Shown one piece after another: positions 35,201 to 45,500 of a stretch of 64,000 nt of DNA (position 1 is the stretch's first letter; every line of letters starts with the position of its first letter). The notes under the pieces are model-generated. The model did no database searches. It was given only the letters and a program-made list of their open reading frames with translations, and had not been told where the DNA came from. The position numbers and the translations under genes are program-made. The stretch covers positions 169,865-233,864 of the forward strand of contig QLIY01000116.1 in the NCBI GenBank assembly GCA_003260075.1, read 5' to 3'. The DNA is from Phallusia mammillata. Taxonomy: Eukaryota; Chordata; Ascidiacea; Phlebobranchia; Ascidiidae.

Positions 35201-37145
35201 CCCCCTCCTATTGTTCAGCAAGAAAAACTCAACATTCAAGAGCTAGACAAATATGAATCTGATATAGACCCCCCCCCCGATTTGGACAACTTAATACCAC
35301 ATTCAGTGGAACCCAAGTTAACAGAAGCTGAGAATTTCGATGTCCCAGTAATGGGCCAAATTCCCCCTCCTATTGTTCAGCAAGAAAAACTCAACACTCA
35401 AGAGCTAGACAAATATGAATCTGATATAGAGGACCAGATTGTTCCTCAGATCTTGCAAAGGAATGATGTTGAATTTGCAAAGCCTGTGGAAGTAAAGAAT
35501 AAAGTGGAAAGTGTGCTGCTTGAGGCCTTAGTTCGTCCTGTAGCCAAAAAGTTGATTAAAGAGGTATAATTCGTTCAGAAAAGCAGAAGTTTAGAGGCGG
35601 TAGAAGTTAGTTGCTTTTTGATGGCCAACTTGAACTGGATATTATAGTATAGTACTCCAGTGTAGATAGTAGATACTTCAACACTAAGACTAACAATATG
35701 ATTTAGCCATATTGTATGTGTATTCATTTGCAAAAGTGTTGGTTCAAATTAAAATGTTTTTGAAAAACAATTCATTGAAACAAAACTCATCGAGAGGCTG
35801 TCTCAAATTTAATACCAAAAGGTAAACATGCTAATAAACATACATCAAAAGTTTGGTAATAGCTTAATTTCTTGGTTTTTGTCGTTTTTGGCCGAATTGT
35901 AAAATGTGTGAAGGGCTTCACTTGTATCAAAAGTCTAAAAATAGACCCGGACCTATTTATTCCTTCATGCTAAAACAATTATGTTGTTAAATAACAGGTA
36001 AAAGAAGGGAACCATTTAACATAAAGGAACAAATGCATGTCTGTTGTTGGTATGGAAAAAACGGTGTATGTAATAAATCAGTAGACAGTTTTCTCTTTTT
36101 CTAATTCAGGTTTAAGATGAAGGTTTTTACCAGGGTGAACTACCATCTTACAGGGGAAACTGTTCTGTGGTTTTATGTATTGAGTTGCATAATGTGGTGT
36201 GTCAGCAAATACAATACAGCTGCCATATTGTTTTTTTTCTCAAGGCTTCCCGTTTAAAAGCTTTTTTTAAGTTGTAAGTACACTTATCAGGAACAAATTT
36301 TGCTGTAAAATTTAACTGCTTATGGTCAAATAAAGATGCTTTCATCGCAATTTGTATTTTTGGTTTTATCCTAGATTTACAGTCCTTCCAAGGGTTTGAT
36401 ACATTTTCTTTTTAAACCAATTGTTTGACAGAAATGGTGATGATAACTTCTTTATGGAATGCTCAATTTTTATGACTACTTTTGTTGTGTCCAATATTAA
36501 TTGAAACAACTATGTTTAGTAAATTTTTTATTTAGTTGCAAAAACTTTTTGCTTCTGTAGTTTAATTCGCCAATCATTTAGTAAAGAAAACTAACTTTTA
36601 GTGCATAAAGCAGTGTTTTACATGCTTTGCTTATTTCTGTTTCTGCATTTATTTGCTTTAAACAGCTTTGGGCTTCTGGTTTGAAATTTGTTTTGAAAAA
36701 ATATCTATGGTTTAGCTTAGCTGTGTTTATTAGAATTTGTTTAAACCTGTTTGAAATGCTTTGATGTTGCTTTGTGTATATAGACCAAAACTTAATTATG
36801 TTATTTTTGCAGTTTGAGAAAAAGGACAAATTGCCAGAAACTAAAAATGAGATCTGGGAAGCAAGACTCCAAAATGCTCAATCAAGCTACAATGGAAATC
36901 ACCATGAAAATAATGATAAACATCCGTTCCATCCTCGTGCACTTGGATCCAACATTATAGGTCGTCGAGGTGTTGGTTCAATCACTGGTAGCTTTCGTCT
37001 TCAGCTTGGTTTTAGTCAAATTGACTTAAATCTCTGTGTTGTAATTTGGCTTGTTTCAGTTGGCGGTGCACTATGTCTGTTCTGGGGTTACAAATGTCGA
37101 CGAACTTTGTTTTTTCGAAGAAAGAACTATAAGCATGTGCTGTAA
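26912..37145 (+). CDS. QSOX1: Quiescin sulfhydryl oxidase (QSOX)
   Basis: This flavoenzyme introduces disulfides into secreted proteins. Exons: 26912-27060, 27352-27446, one of 28449-28549 or 28875-28996, 29543-29591, 29772-29883, 29957-30059, 30646-30806, 31604-31759, 31867-31996, 32126-32248, 32740-32878, 33719-33787 joined to 33926-34028, 34303-34510, 34715-35563, 36813-37145. Phases agree throughout. One intron (31760-31866) has a GC donor. The protein has a signal peptide, a thioredoxin domain with WCGHC, a second redox-inactive thioredoxin-like part, a helical region, an Erv/ALR domain with FFGCREC and MCPSC, a long acidic linker and a C-terminal membrane anchor. It is about 900 residues without the artefactual linker repeat. 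It follows COA3 closely on the same strand. Several introns and three exons are partly duplicated by gap-like C runs. QSOX1 versus QSOX2 cannot be separated here. Confidence 0.94.
27419..27850. repeat. Copy pair (about 210 bp) around C10 (27629-27638)
   Basis: The segment from ttttaaggcattggcaaagg, which includes the end of QSOX exon 2, recurs after ten C with a few substitutions. Confidence 0.88.
27825..28088. mobile_element. Possible hAT-like element, about 264 bp
   Basis: It starts cagtgtttttcaaagtattggttac and ends tctggtaaccactg, which look like inverted ends. The flanking 8-mers do not match, so support is weak. It lies in QSOX intron 2. Confidence 0.35.
27925..28418. repeat. Copy pair (220-260 bp) around C10 (28186-28195)
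   Basis: The segment tctagtgtttttatttttc and onward recurs after ten C. The second copy lacks about 40 bp present in the first, an allele-like indel. Confidence 0.85.
28449..28549 (+). CDS. QSOX1: QSOX alternative exon 3a
   Basis: This 101-nt exon enters in phase 1 and leaves in phase 0. It encodes [12 protein letters not shown] followed by a [13 protein letters not shown] end, which aligns with the strand-Cys-helix-strand segment after the active site in other QSOX proteins. Exon 3b at 28875 could take its place. Confidence 0.88.
28707..28815. repeat. Hairpin: 51-bp inverted repeat arms with a 7-nt loop
   Basis: The arms 28707-28757 and 28765-28815 pair with three mismatches, one of which can be G-U in RNA. 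The core is gcagacagtgcacactgttt and its complement. It lies in the intron between QSOX exons 3a and 3b. It could be a small inverted-repeat element or an RNA structure affecting exon choice. Confidence 0.9.
28875..28996 (+). CDS. QSOX1: QSOX alternative exon 3b
   Basis: This 122-nt exon has acceptor ttgcaattcag and donor gtacat, entering in phase 1 and leaving in phase 0 like exon 3a. It encodes [15 protein letters not shown], an eight-residue-longer loop, and ends WVYDYPEFR, parallel to the DYPTLR end of 3a. Using both or neither exon breaks the frame (101 and 122 are both 2 mod 3), so they look mutually exclusive. Confidence 0.75.
29233..29288. repeat. Run of 56 C
   Basis: This uninterrupted C run lies in the QSOX intron after exon 3b. 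No flanking copy pair was found. It is read as a disguised gap of estimated size. Confidence 0.8.
29543..31996 (+). CDS. QSOX1: QSOX second thioredoxin-like region, exons 4-9
   Basis: Exons 29543-29591, 29772-29883, 29957-30059, 30646-30806, 31604-31759 and 31867-31996 encode the redox-inactive second thioredoxin fold and the start of the helix-rich region. Visible segments include [36 protein letters not shown] and [20 protein letters not shown] truncated copy of exon 30646 sits at 30475-30512 and a truncated copy of exon 31604 at 31245-31346, each ending at a C run or N; both are treated as allelic assembly duplicates. Confidence 0.92.
30373..30690. repeat. Copy pair (about 140-165 bp) around C10 (30513-30522) with truncated QSOX exon
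   Basis: The first copy ends 38 nt into QSOX exon 7; the second copy runs into the full exon. The second copy has a 27-bp insertion near 30571-30600. Confidence 0.87.
31090..31707. repeat. Allelic-style duplicate around N (31347) and C11 (31487-31497) with truncated QSOX exon 8
   Basis: Intron sequence at 31090-31143 recurs at 31348-31400, and the exon start at 31245-31346 recurs at 31604-31705. Only the second version carries a hAT-like terminus at 31400. Confidence 0.85.
31400..31486. mobile_element. Fragment of hAT-like element in one haplotype
   Basis: It starts caggggtcttcaacctttttagc and is cut by the C run. The corresponding place in the other copy (near 31143) reads straight on without it, so the insertion looks polymorphic. 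Confidence 0.45.
32126..34510 (+). CDS. QSOX1: QSOX helical linker and Erv/ALR sulfhydryl oxidase exons 10-13
   Basis: Exons 32126-32248, 32740-32878, 33719-34028 (interrupted) and 34303-34510 carry the FAD-binding Erv fold: [21 protein letters not shown] (the proximal CxxC) and [14 protein letters not shown], then [12 protein letters not shown] and CPSC. The exon from 33719 is broken after the second Cys of CREC by C10, 118 bp copied from the following intron, and C10. Dropping 33788-33925 exactly restores phase. Confidence 0.9.
32303..32730. repeat. Copy pair (about 210 bp) around C10 (32519-32528)
   Basis: The segment ataggcctgggtaaatc and onward recurs with small indels in the QSOX intron after exon 10. 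Confidence 0.87.
32836..33716. repeat. Three copies of QSOX exon 11 end plus intron, with C10 (33115-33124) and N (33364)
   Basis: The first copy (32836-33114) and second copy (33125-33363) share the exon end. A third, partial copy of the intron (about 33565-33716) follows a hAT-like right end, ggttgtccactcctg, at 33551. Only the exon at 32740-32878 is complete. Confidence 0.82.
33365..33551. mobile_element. Right end of a hAT-like element
   Basis: The segment ends gcgggccgcacaagctttaa then gaaggttgtccactcctg, the subterminal and terminal style of the 24149-25088 element. The left part is lost at the N. Confidence 0.4.
33788..33925. repeat. C10, 118-bp misplaced intron fragment, C10 inside a QSOX exon
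   Basis: The 118 bp between the two C10 runs match 34161-34287 in the next intron, with small indels. The insert splits the Erv-domain exon and brings in-frame stops. Its removal exactly restores phase. Confidence 0.88.
34715..37145 (+). CDS. QSOX1: QSOX acidic linker and membrane-anchor exons 14-15
   Basis: Exon 34715-35563 (849 nt) encodes a low-complexity Glu/Asp/Pro-rich linker. It contains a 162-bp in-frame repeat whose junction is a C10 run encoding PPP. Exon 36813-37145 encodes a juxtamembrane region, one transmembrane helix ([19 protein letters not shown]) and a basic tail ending KHVL. The enzyme is therefore anchored in the Golgi or plasma membrane, as the long QSOX1 form is. Confidence 0.9.
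35117..35430 (+). repeat. 162-bp in-frame repeat in QSOX linker around C10 (35269-35278)
   Basis: The coding segment starting [13 protein letters not shown] is present twice, differing at three bases. The C10 run encodes prolines, and 152 + 10 = 162 keeps the frame. Confidence 0.9.
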
Positions 37146-38074
37146 ATAGGTAACTCGGTGGTGGTAGGCTTCATCCAAAATACTTGTTTGTCAGTGGGCA
37201 AGAGAAAGTCCACAAATAGTGATGGTGAAATCTTTAAAAAGGTTTTGAATTTTTAATTATGCTTGGATAGGTAAAAACTTAAACCTCACCTTTTTAGTAT
37301 TAGGTAACCTGACTGAATTTTGAACGTTTTATATGTTTTAATTTTTATGTGTGGTAACGAAACCCTTTTCTCCTTAGCCAAACCCAGGTTTCTCAGCACT
37401 GTTGGGCTTCCTGTGGTCATGTACAGTAAAGTATATCCGGGTATTTTAAATCCTCTAAGTTTAACATTTGAAAATCTTATTTACAGAGTACAGACACAAA
37501 TAAATTATTCAATTAAAGACAGTTTTGCACTTGTAATAGAAAAAATAGTCATTTTTTTGGCTCAAAGTTGGCTGGAAACCTAGTCTTGGCAAAGCTATCA
37601 TAAACAGTACCACTATTCACAAAACTGCATAAAATTGCATTGGTCATATTTAATTCAATTGATTAGCTAGCAGACTTCCATCTACATTGTTTAGCCTTCT
37701 GTGGATTGATGTTGGTGTCTGTAACATACACAAGGTGGGCTAAGGGCAGATATGCCTAAATTTTGACTTGGTGTAAAAATGTGGTGGGTCGTTTTACATG
37801 ATATTGACTATGTGTAATACTGTATAATTTATTGTCATTTTACTGAAGCAATATTTTTCTATGCTTACTGTCATATAAGGCATATATGTGAGTTTTTCAA
37901 AAATAAGCAAAATTTTAGTTTGAAGCAAGGAAAAGTATTTTTGTGAACTTAATTCTTGAAGCTTTGTTAAATTACAGAAATATTCTGACCTTGGTTTGTA
38001 TCAAAATTATTTTATTGAAACAGTCCTTATCTACTGTATTGTTATAAGTGCGGTCCAGACTTTTTTACCTGCAA

Positions 38075-38575
38075 AATATTCATGCGTACTAATATATGTA
38101 CTTCGCACTTTTTTGTTTGTTTTATTTTTTGTGTTTAGACAGGCAACAAACTGTTTTATCAAACCAAGAAATGTTTGTTCAAGGTTTACCATAGCTTGTC
38201 TGCTTTTTTATTGAAGCCTTGCCACTTGGTAAAAAGTTTTAAGTAACTTCAATACACAATTGATAAGATTTCTCATAAAGTTCAATTGCCCCATAAAATC
38301 ATTTGATTTTGCACCACTGTTATGCACTATGTTGTTACCCCCCCCCCAATATTCATGCGTACTAATATATGTACTTCGCACTTTTTTGTTTGTTTCATTT
38401 TTGTGTGTTTGGACAGGCAACAAACTGTTTTATCTAACCAAGAAATGTGCGTTTAAGGTTTACCATAGTTTGTCTCCTTTTTTATTGAAGCCTTGCCACT
38501 TGGTATAAAGTTTTAAGTAAGTTCAATTGCCCCATAAAGTCATTTGATTTTGCACCAATGTTATGCACTATTTTG
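38075..38575. repeat. Copy pair (about 230-260 bp) around C10 (38338-38347)
   Basis: The segment aatattcatgcgtactaat and onward recurs with small differences and an indel. Confidence 0.86.
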
Positions 38576-38588
38576 TTGAACCTATCAA

Positions 38589-39004
38589 AACAGTTTAAAG
38601 CCTGTTTTTAAAGCTTTTTACCCACCTGATGATAGGCATTGTGTTTACATTATCATTTTTTGCTTGAAAGTCACATTTAGGACACAAACTGCAACAAATG
38701 TTTGGACTTTCCTTAAAACCGTGTAAGTTAGTTTCATCCAGGCAAATGTGTAAAATCCCTTGCTTCCCATCTTTGCAATGTAATTTTTCCTTTCCCCCCC
38801 CCCCACAGTTTAAAGCCTGTTTTTAAAGCTTTTTACCCACCTGATGATAGGCGTTGTGTTTATATTATCATTTTTTGCTTGAAAGTCACATTTAGGACAC
38901 AAACTGCTACACATGTTTAGATTTTCATAAAAAATGTGTAAGTTTCATCCAGGCAAATGTGTAAAATCCCTTGCTCCCCATCTTTGCAATGTATTTTTTC
39001 CTTT
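38589..39004. repeat. Copy pair (about 200 bp) around C11 (38794-38804)
   Basis: The segment cagtttaaagcctgttttta and onward recurs with small differences. Confidence 0.86.
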
Positions 39005-40168
39005 CTATGTTTTGTGTATGTTTTCCTGTGACTTCAAACTGTAGTGCAATAGTAGGATCTGTCTATTATAATATGCCCTGCTTGCTAGCAAACTTTCCTC
39101 TATTCTTGCATAAGCCTGTACAAAATTTTGGGTAGGTTTTTTTTTAATTGTGTCAAGCTGATGATGTTGTACTTGCAATAAGAAACATATTTTAAAGTCT
39201 CCATCTGGTTTGTCATAACAATTTTCAAATTAAGCTCAATTTTAATTTTCTCTCGTTGCAAACATTTATTGTTTTACTGATCAGGGTTGTGGTGAATAAA
39301 GAAAGCTTTGTAAAAAATGGTGACAATTATTGTGTCATGGATGTTTGTGATTTATTGGGGTATGTAGTGCTTATATTTTAAATAGTAACATATTTTAGTG
39401 AAACTAACCTACAGCTATTTGTTTCCTTTCATGGCAATGCTAAAATCAATTGTTGGTTTCAATTCACTACTTTAGTTCGGTAGTGTTTTTGTTATTACAA
39501 CTGTAATTTCATTTCTAGTCCAGCAAACTGCTGACCAAAAAACTTACTATTGTATCAATGTCAATTGTTAAGAAAATGCTTGTAGGCTATATCACCAAAA
39601 CAAGATTCGCAATTGTTTCAAAAACCTATGCCTCTACATTTTTGTTTAAGGTGACTGAGACGCCTCCTTGGGAATATAACTTAAAATTTGTAAACCTCGA
39701 ACAACTTAAAATCGAGCAAAACTCATTATATCTTGCATCACACAAAGCGGAATTACAACCATAAACACTATATATTTTCAAATAAACGCAGCAGTTCCGA
39801 AACACAAAATTGCGACATTCAAAATGTGTCGTTTGGAACACAACGGGCAAATTCATGCAAAAAAGGACACAGAAAAATAAGCATGCACTTTAAATTGATG
39901 AGTGGATGTAAGCGAAAATCGAAATTAATATACATCATGTATGACAAGTGAAACAATAAATTGAAAAAAATAATCAAATCGTACGTAGGGGTTCAAAAGA
40001 TAATACTGTGTTTTGTACAAATGATACACCAAAAAGTAAACTAGTTTCAAAGGAAAGGTCGAGCACCTCTAGTGGTCATAACAGCGTTTAAATGCATGCA
40101 GATAAGGCTATACGTCACAGCATTTAACGGAACATTAAAACATATTTGATGGTTACTGCTTGATAATC

Positions 40169-42577
40169 TCATAGATTCAGATCGCAGATGTTGTCGCACA
40201 CTTTTTCTATGACGACACGACGTATGTCATCGATGACGTCCAAACTTCCACCGACAGGCAAAAACACCTGCAAAAAATGATAGTTTATGAAAGATACGAA
40301 CTGCACATGCAGGTAAAGTACATGGCAAAAATTCAAGTTAATCAGTTTATGTTATCAACTGTAGTTTTGGACTAACACACGATTCGCAATAATTATTGGG
40401 AGTTTAAAAACTGTGGTTGTCTAAAAACTATTGGTCCCATCTAAAGTTTGCTCTTAATTAACAAATGTTTTTTTTGGCAAACTTGCATTCCTCTTTAACA
40501 TTAACTTCGTTACTATGTCTTATATCATCAACATTTGTTCGTCAAGGCAACCGAAAAAGCAAATCCCGATATCTAGACATATTTACAGGCTCCGAACAGG
40601 AGTGATAAAGTAGGCTTATATATAGTTGTGACAAAAGCTCAAATACACTTACGTTGCGTTCGATGCCGCCTGCAACATTCACCAGATGATCGAATTTGAA
40701 TGTGGCTCCAAGTTTTTCCGGTTCAACAGCCACAACCAAAACCTTTACAAAAAACAATTGATTAACAATTAACCATTACAACTGTAGTAAACTGAGTTAT
40801 AAATTTTACCGTAACGTCCATAGCTTGAAGTTTCTTGACTGCATCAGGTACATTGTCGTCGAATCTGTGGTTCTGGCCGTCAGTGATAACGAGCATAATG
40901 TCTGGAGTGTTATTTCGCTGCCCGTTAGATGGATGAAAAGCGACATCGGCTGCAAAGTGCAGAGCCAATCCAGTCCAGGTTCCTGTCAAAGTAAAAAGTT
41001 AGTTACTGTTTACAATACATTGTTTTAATCATTCCCTCAACCTAATTTTGACCCCAACTAAGATATAAAAAGGTCAGCCCCCCCCCCTTTAATCATTCCC
41101 TCAACCTAATTTTGACCCCAACTAAGATATAAAAAACACAAAGTCGTAAGTTCAAATCTTTAATATCTTTGTCAATGCATTGTTAGACTGTATTTCTATT
41201 TGTAAATGGGCGACATTTTATTGGGTTCTTGGCACAGATTTTGTATGTTACCTTTGCCGTCATGTGGAATGCGGTCAATTGCACTCTCCATGCTTGTTTG
41301 GTCGTTTCCATTATCCAACTGGATTTGACTATCTTCGTCAGGTTTGTTGTTGTAACGGAATATAGCGAAGTTAGTCGATTCTGGTCCAATGAAGAAGTAT
41401 CTAAACATAAGATCAAATTGATAAACTACATCAACGCATACATTTGACATGCAAGTCACTGTGTTTTGCCCAACTTTAAGAAATTCGATTTCTTTTTGAT
41501 GGGGTTGGCTTATATTTTAGTTTTTACAAAGTTGAGAAGCGGAAAGTAATGTACAAAGATCTGTGCGTACATAGCACAACACGAGTCGAAAACAATTTAT
41601 GTTTTGGTGACCCCCCCCCCTTACAAAGTTGAGAAGCGGAAAGTAATGTACAAAGATCTGTGCGTACAGCTATACATAGCACAACACGAGTCGAAAACAA
41701 TTTGTTTTGGTGGCTGGCCCTACTTGTAGGGTAAAAAATTACGTTTCTAAATGAGCATTTTGTTGATGCTTTTTGGTATCTTGTAAAAGTACATGGATAA
41801 AAACAAAACCTGCCTGAGCTAATGTACTAAATAACATGGTGCATGAGCAAACCGTGATGTAACCTGGTAAGCAAGCAACGTGTAAGCCTTGTTTTTGCGA
41901 GCCTAATTAATCCCATAGCTTCACCTAATTGCATTGACGGGTGGCGATTAATATAACTCGGCCCGGAGGTTCGCCAACCAACGCACAGTTGTAAAAAAGC
42001 AAAAATATCTGACGTTTTGACTCCTGGCGCTGAGAAGCGATTTATCACGTGATAGAGGTTCATTAAAGCGGAACGGATTCATGTTTGGTTTAAAACTTGT
42101 GACCCCGCTGTACGGTTTATGTATTATTACAATCAGTTTTTGATTGTTTTAAAGGCCAGGTTATTGTTTCTCACGCAAAATTTGACAGTTGAGTATTCAG
42201 TAATTGCTGATCAGTGGTTACTAATCTGTTAAATTCAGGGTAATTCAACAGTTGTCACCTAATTGATTGATAAATTGGCTGGGTGATGATTTAAAATACT
42301 TAATAACACTGAAAAAACGGTTTTAAAATTGAAGGAACTTGTGTGTGTCGATACCCAACAATCTTAAATTAAATAGTTGAATTGTATCAACTTGTCTATT
42401 CAATTCTACTTGTCCATTTGGCTCAAGTGGGTCTTGTTTTCTATGATAGTTGTAGAATAACTCACTTTACGAGTCTTTTGACGAATGCTCTCATCTTGAA
42501 CCAGGATCGTGATGTGATGCTGCTTGATGAATCCATTGCAATGACCATGTCCATTGGTGCATGGGGTGGGCAAGGTT
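40169..42577 (-). CDS. von Willebrand factor A domain exons 9-13
   Basis: Exon 42577-42466 holds the first strand and MIDAS DxSxS (MVIAMDSSSSITSRSW). Exon 41400-41252 gives FIGPESTNFAIFRYN. Exon 40982-40810 gives the MIDAS threonine (GTWTGLALHFA) and aspartate (IMLVITDGQNH). Exons 40742-40653 and 40267-40169 give VLVVAVEPEKL and the last helix, ending in two Cys and the stop. All metal-site residues are present, so metal-dependent ligand binding is plausible. Part of exon 9 recurs at 42695-42734 behind a C run; that copy is an artefact. Confidence 0.9.
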
Positions 42578-45500
42578 CTGCAAATATATTTTTTTCGTTT
42601 GCCAACGTTTGGATGTCAATGATAGTATTTCAGTATAATCTCTCAACTAAACTAATTGTCTCTAAGATTTGTTAGTGTTTTACACCCCCCCCCCCATGAC
42701 CATGTCCATTGGTGCATGGGGTGGGCAAGGTTCTGCAAATATAATTTTTTTGTTTGCCAACGTTTGGATGTCAATGATAGTTTTTCAGTATAATCTCAAC
42801 TAAACTAATTGTCTCTAAGATTTGTTAGTGTTTTACACAAGCAAATTTGACAAAAATAAGATGTAAATAGTTGCAATTGAATTGTCAAGTGTAATACAAC
42901 GGGAATAACAATTAGTATACCAGTTACACATGCTCTCATGAGCCAATAAAAATCTTTTTCAACATAGGACAAAATCAAAACAGTTAGTTTACTCAGAAAG
43001 AGGTCTTACTTCTGCAGCATGGCGGTTCACTGCTCCATGTCTGGTTGACGCGACAAGTAACTTCGTCAAAAGTTGACGGGAACAACACGTGACTATCGTC
43101 CCGGCACGTGACCTCACAGGTCGAGTTGACTTCGAAGTTTTCGCTGCACGTCACAATGGCATCGGGAACGGTGAAAGGGTCACAAGACAAGGCTGCAATT
43201 TTTGAAAATTTAGCATGGGAATAATGTACGTACCAACGCAAAAATCCAATGTTAAACAATGCATCTGCAGTTTTACTATTTATCAATTCACTTACGTTCA
43301 CAGCGCGGAAATTCCCGATCCCATTGTGCAACTCCATCGCCGTCTTCATCGAAACACGTGACAGTTGAACTCTCGGTGGGGGTCACACCAAAACCAGGGG
43401 GACACATTGAGACACAACTACTGCCAAGTCGGTTGCCATCACTACACCAACGGCTGATGACGTCGTCCTCCGACATTGGGGGTGCGTCACACATGATTGC
43501 TGTCATGGAAAATGAACTTTTGTTAATGTCGTTTTTATTATTTGGTCCTAATCAATATTGTGGTAGCGCGTTACACATATATTGATATAATCTTTGCTTG
43601 CGCACACCTATGCTGAGCAATAATTGAGTGCTGTAGAGCAAACAATGTTTTTAACTTCATAGTCATGTTTTTCACACAACAGTGACGCAGATCAAATAAA
43701 GATTTTGATTGTCGCGTATTTACGAAAACTTCATCGCAGTATGCGCTTGAACCGGCGACAAACCTCGCACGCAAGACACCGTCCGATCTTGACCCCTGGC
43801 TCTCTGGGTCAGTTCAGCAATTATGACGCCATAATGAACCATGTAAGGTTTCGAAAGTTCAAATAATATTGTATAGGTTCGTGTGATATGGCGAATTTTA
43901 CATTATGAACGGATTTAAAACACATTTATAGAATGGCAAAAACACTCAAAATGCATTTTACAATAAAAATTAAAAAAGACGCCCCATAAAGTGTGGGTTA
44001 TAATAAAATAGCATTAAAACTTGACCTCAGTTCATGTATTTATGGCTTATTGGTTTTAGACTAACCAGAAACTACTTGACACCAGAATCCTAGATGCACT
44101 TCGCATTTAGGTAAACATTTCATTGTGGAGCAGTATGTGAAACGTTTCATTTAGATGTCGCGCATTGAGACTTAGCGCTCGCGAGTTAACGACGCATTTC
44201 TAATGTAGCACAACGTGAGCACACGAGTCATTGGTGTCAAATTTCTGTTGATTTACCTTACAAATTATCCTTGGCTCTTTGCTTAAGTGTTAGGATATAA
44301 TAGATCAAATAGCCGAAAACAACTTTGAGCCATAATAACAAGGTTGGATCACAACTGTAGACTGGTAATTGCCTGACAAGCGACCGCAAGATTTCGGTGG
44401 GTCATTTGAGTTCATTTTCAGTTTCTTAGGCGTAACAACTTGATTATGCGGTCAATTTAATCTGTTACATCTTATACTCTGTCAAGTTTATAAAATCGGC
44501 TCTTTAATGTTTAAATGAGAAACCCCCCCCCCATAACAAGGTTGGATCACAACTGTAGACTGGTAATTGCCTGACAAGCGGCCGCGAGATTTCGGTGGGT
44601 CATTTGAGTTCATTTTTAGTTTCTTAGGCGTAACAGCTTGATTACGCGGTCAATTTAATCTGTTACATCTCATACTCTTTTGTGTTTAAAAAAGTCGGCT
44701 CTTTAATGTTTAATTGAGAAATTAATGCACGACAAGCTTCACATAAACGTATTTTCAAATCTCGGTCGACTATTTGAACGTTGTAATGATAAAACAAAAT
44801 AATTCAAACTTTCAAAATTTTTGGAGGAACTTTTACAAATATTAACGTTTCTTGATAAAACTATTAGGATTAACCTAGTCATATACTTTGAAACTTTGCA
44901 AAACAAAAGGTAACTTACATAACAAGAAGACAAACTTCGAAAACCCTTCTTTAAAACTACACTTTAACATTTTGGGTCACAAAAAAGCCAATCCATGTTT
45001 GGTATTTCTTCGCATTAGGTAAGTTACCGCTTTCCGTACAATATTTTGAACTGAAACCTTTTCCCCATTTGTTCTGCTTTATGCAAGACAAATTTAAAGG
45101 ACTTACGTTTGCAAATAGGTGCTTCCCCAGACCATTTAAGAATAAGTCCCCCTTCGCCACTTGACTCGCACACGCTGAGGGATTGTCCGGGAGTCAAGAT
45201 CAGCATTGGACTGCCTGAATCCACTACATATCCTTCGTCACACTCGAATAAGCACCGGGATCCGAGGCTATTTCCGTCTGAACACGTGACGACGCTGTTC
45301 TCTGTCGGCTCGTAAATTTCCGGGCACACAAATCCTTCGTGATAAACAATAAAAGCAGTGTTACTATTATGACTCTAATTTCTTTCATGAGGTTATAACT
45401 TAAACGTACTTAACGTGAGATTAAATTTTAGTGTTTATGTTAGTTTAAGATTGCAGTCTTAAGATTATAAGTATTAATAAAAAAATATGTTTTTAGCTTA

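Larger units (their letters stand above)
37146..40168. other. Convergent intergenic region between QSOX and the LU-CCP-vWA gene
   Basis: This stretch holds the QSOX 3' flank and the 3' flank of the minus-strand gene. Two C-run copy pairs lie inside (38075-38575, 38589-39004). CpG content changes from low to high at about 39.4 kb. No gene is recognised. Confidence 0.55.
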
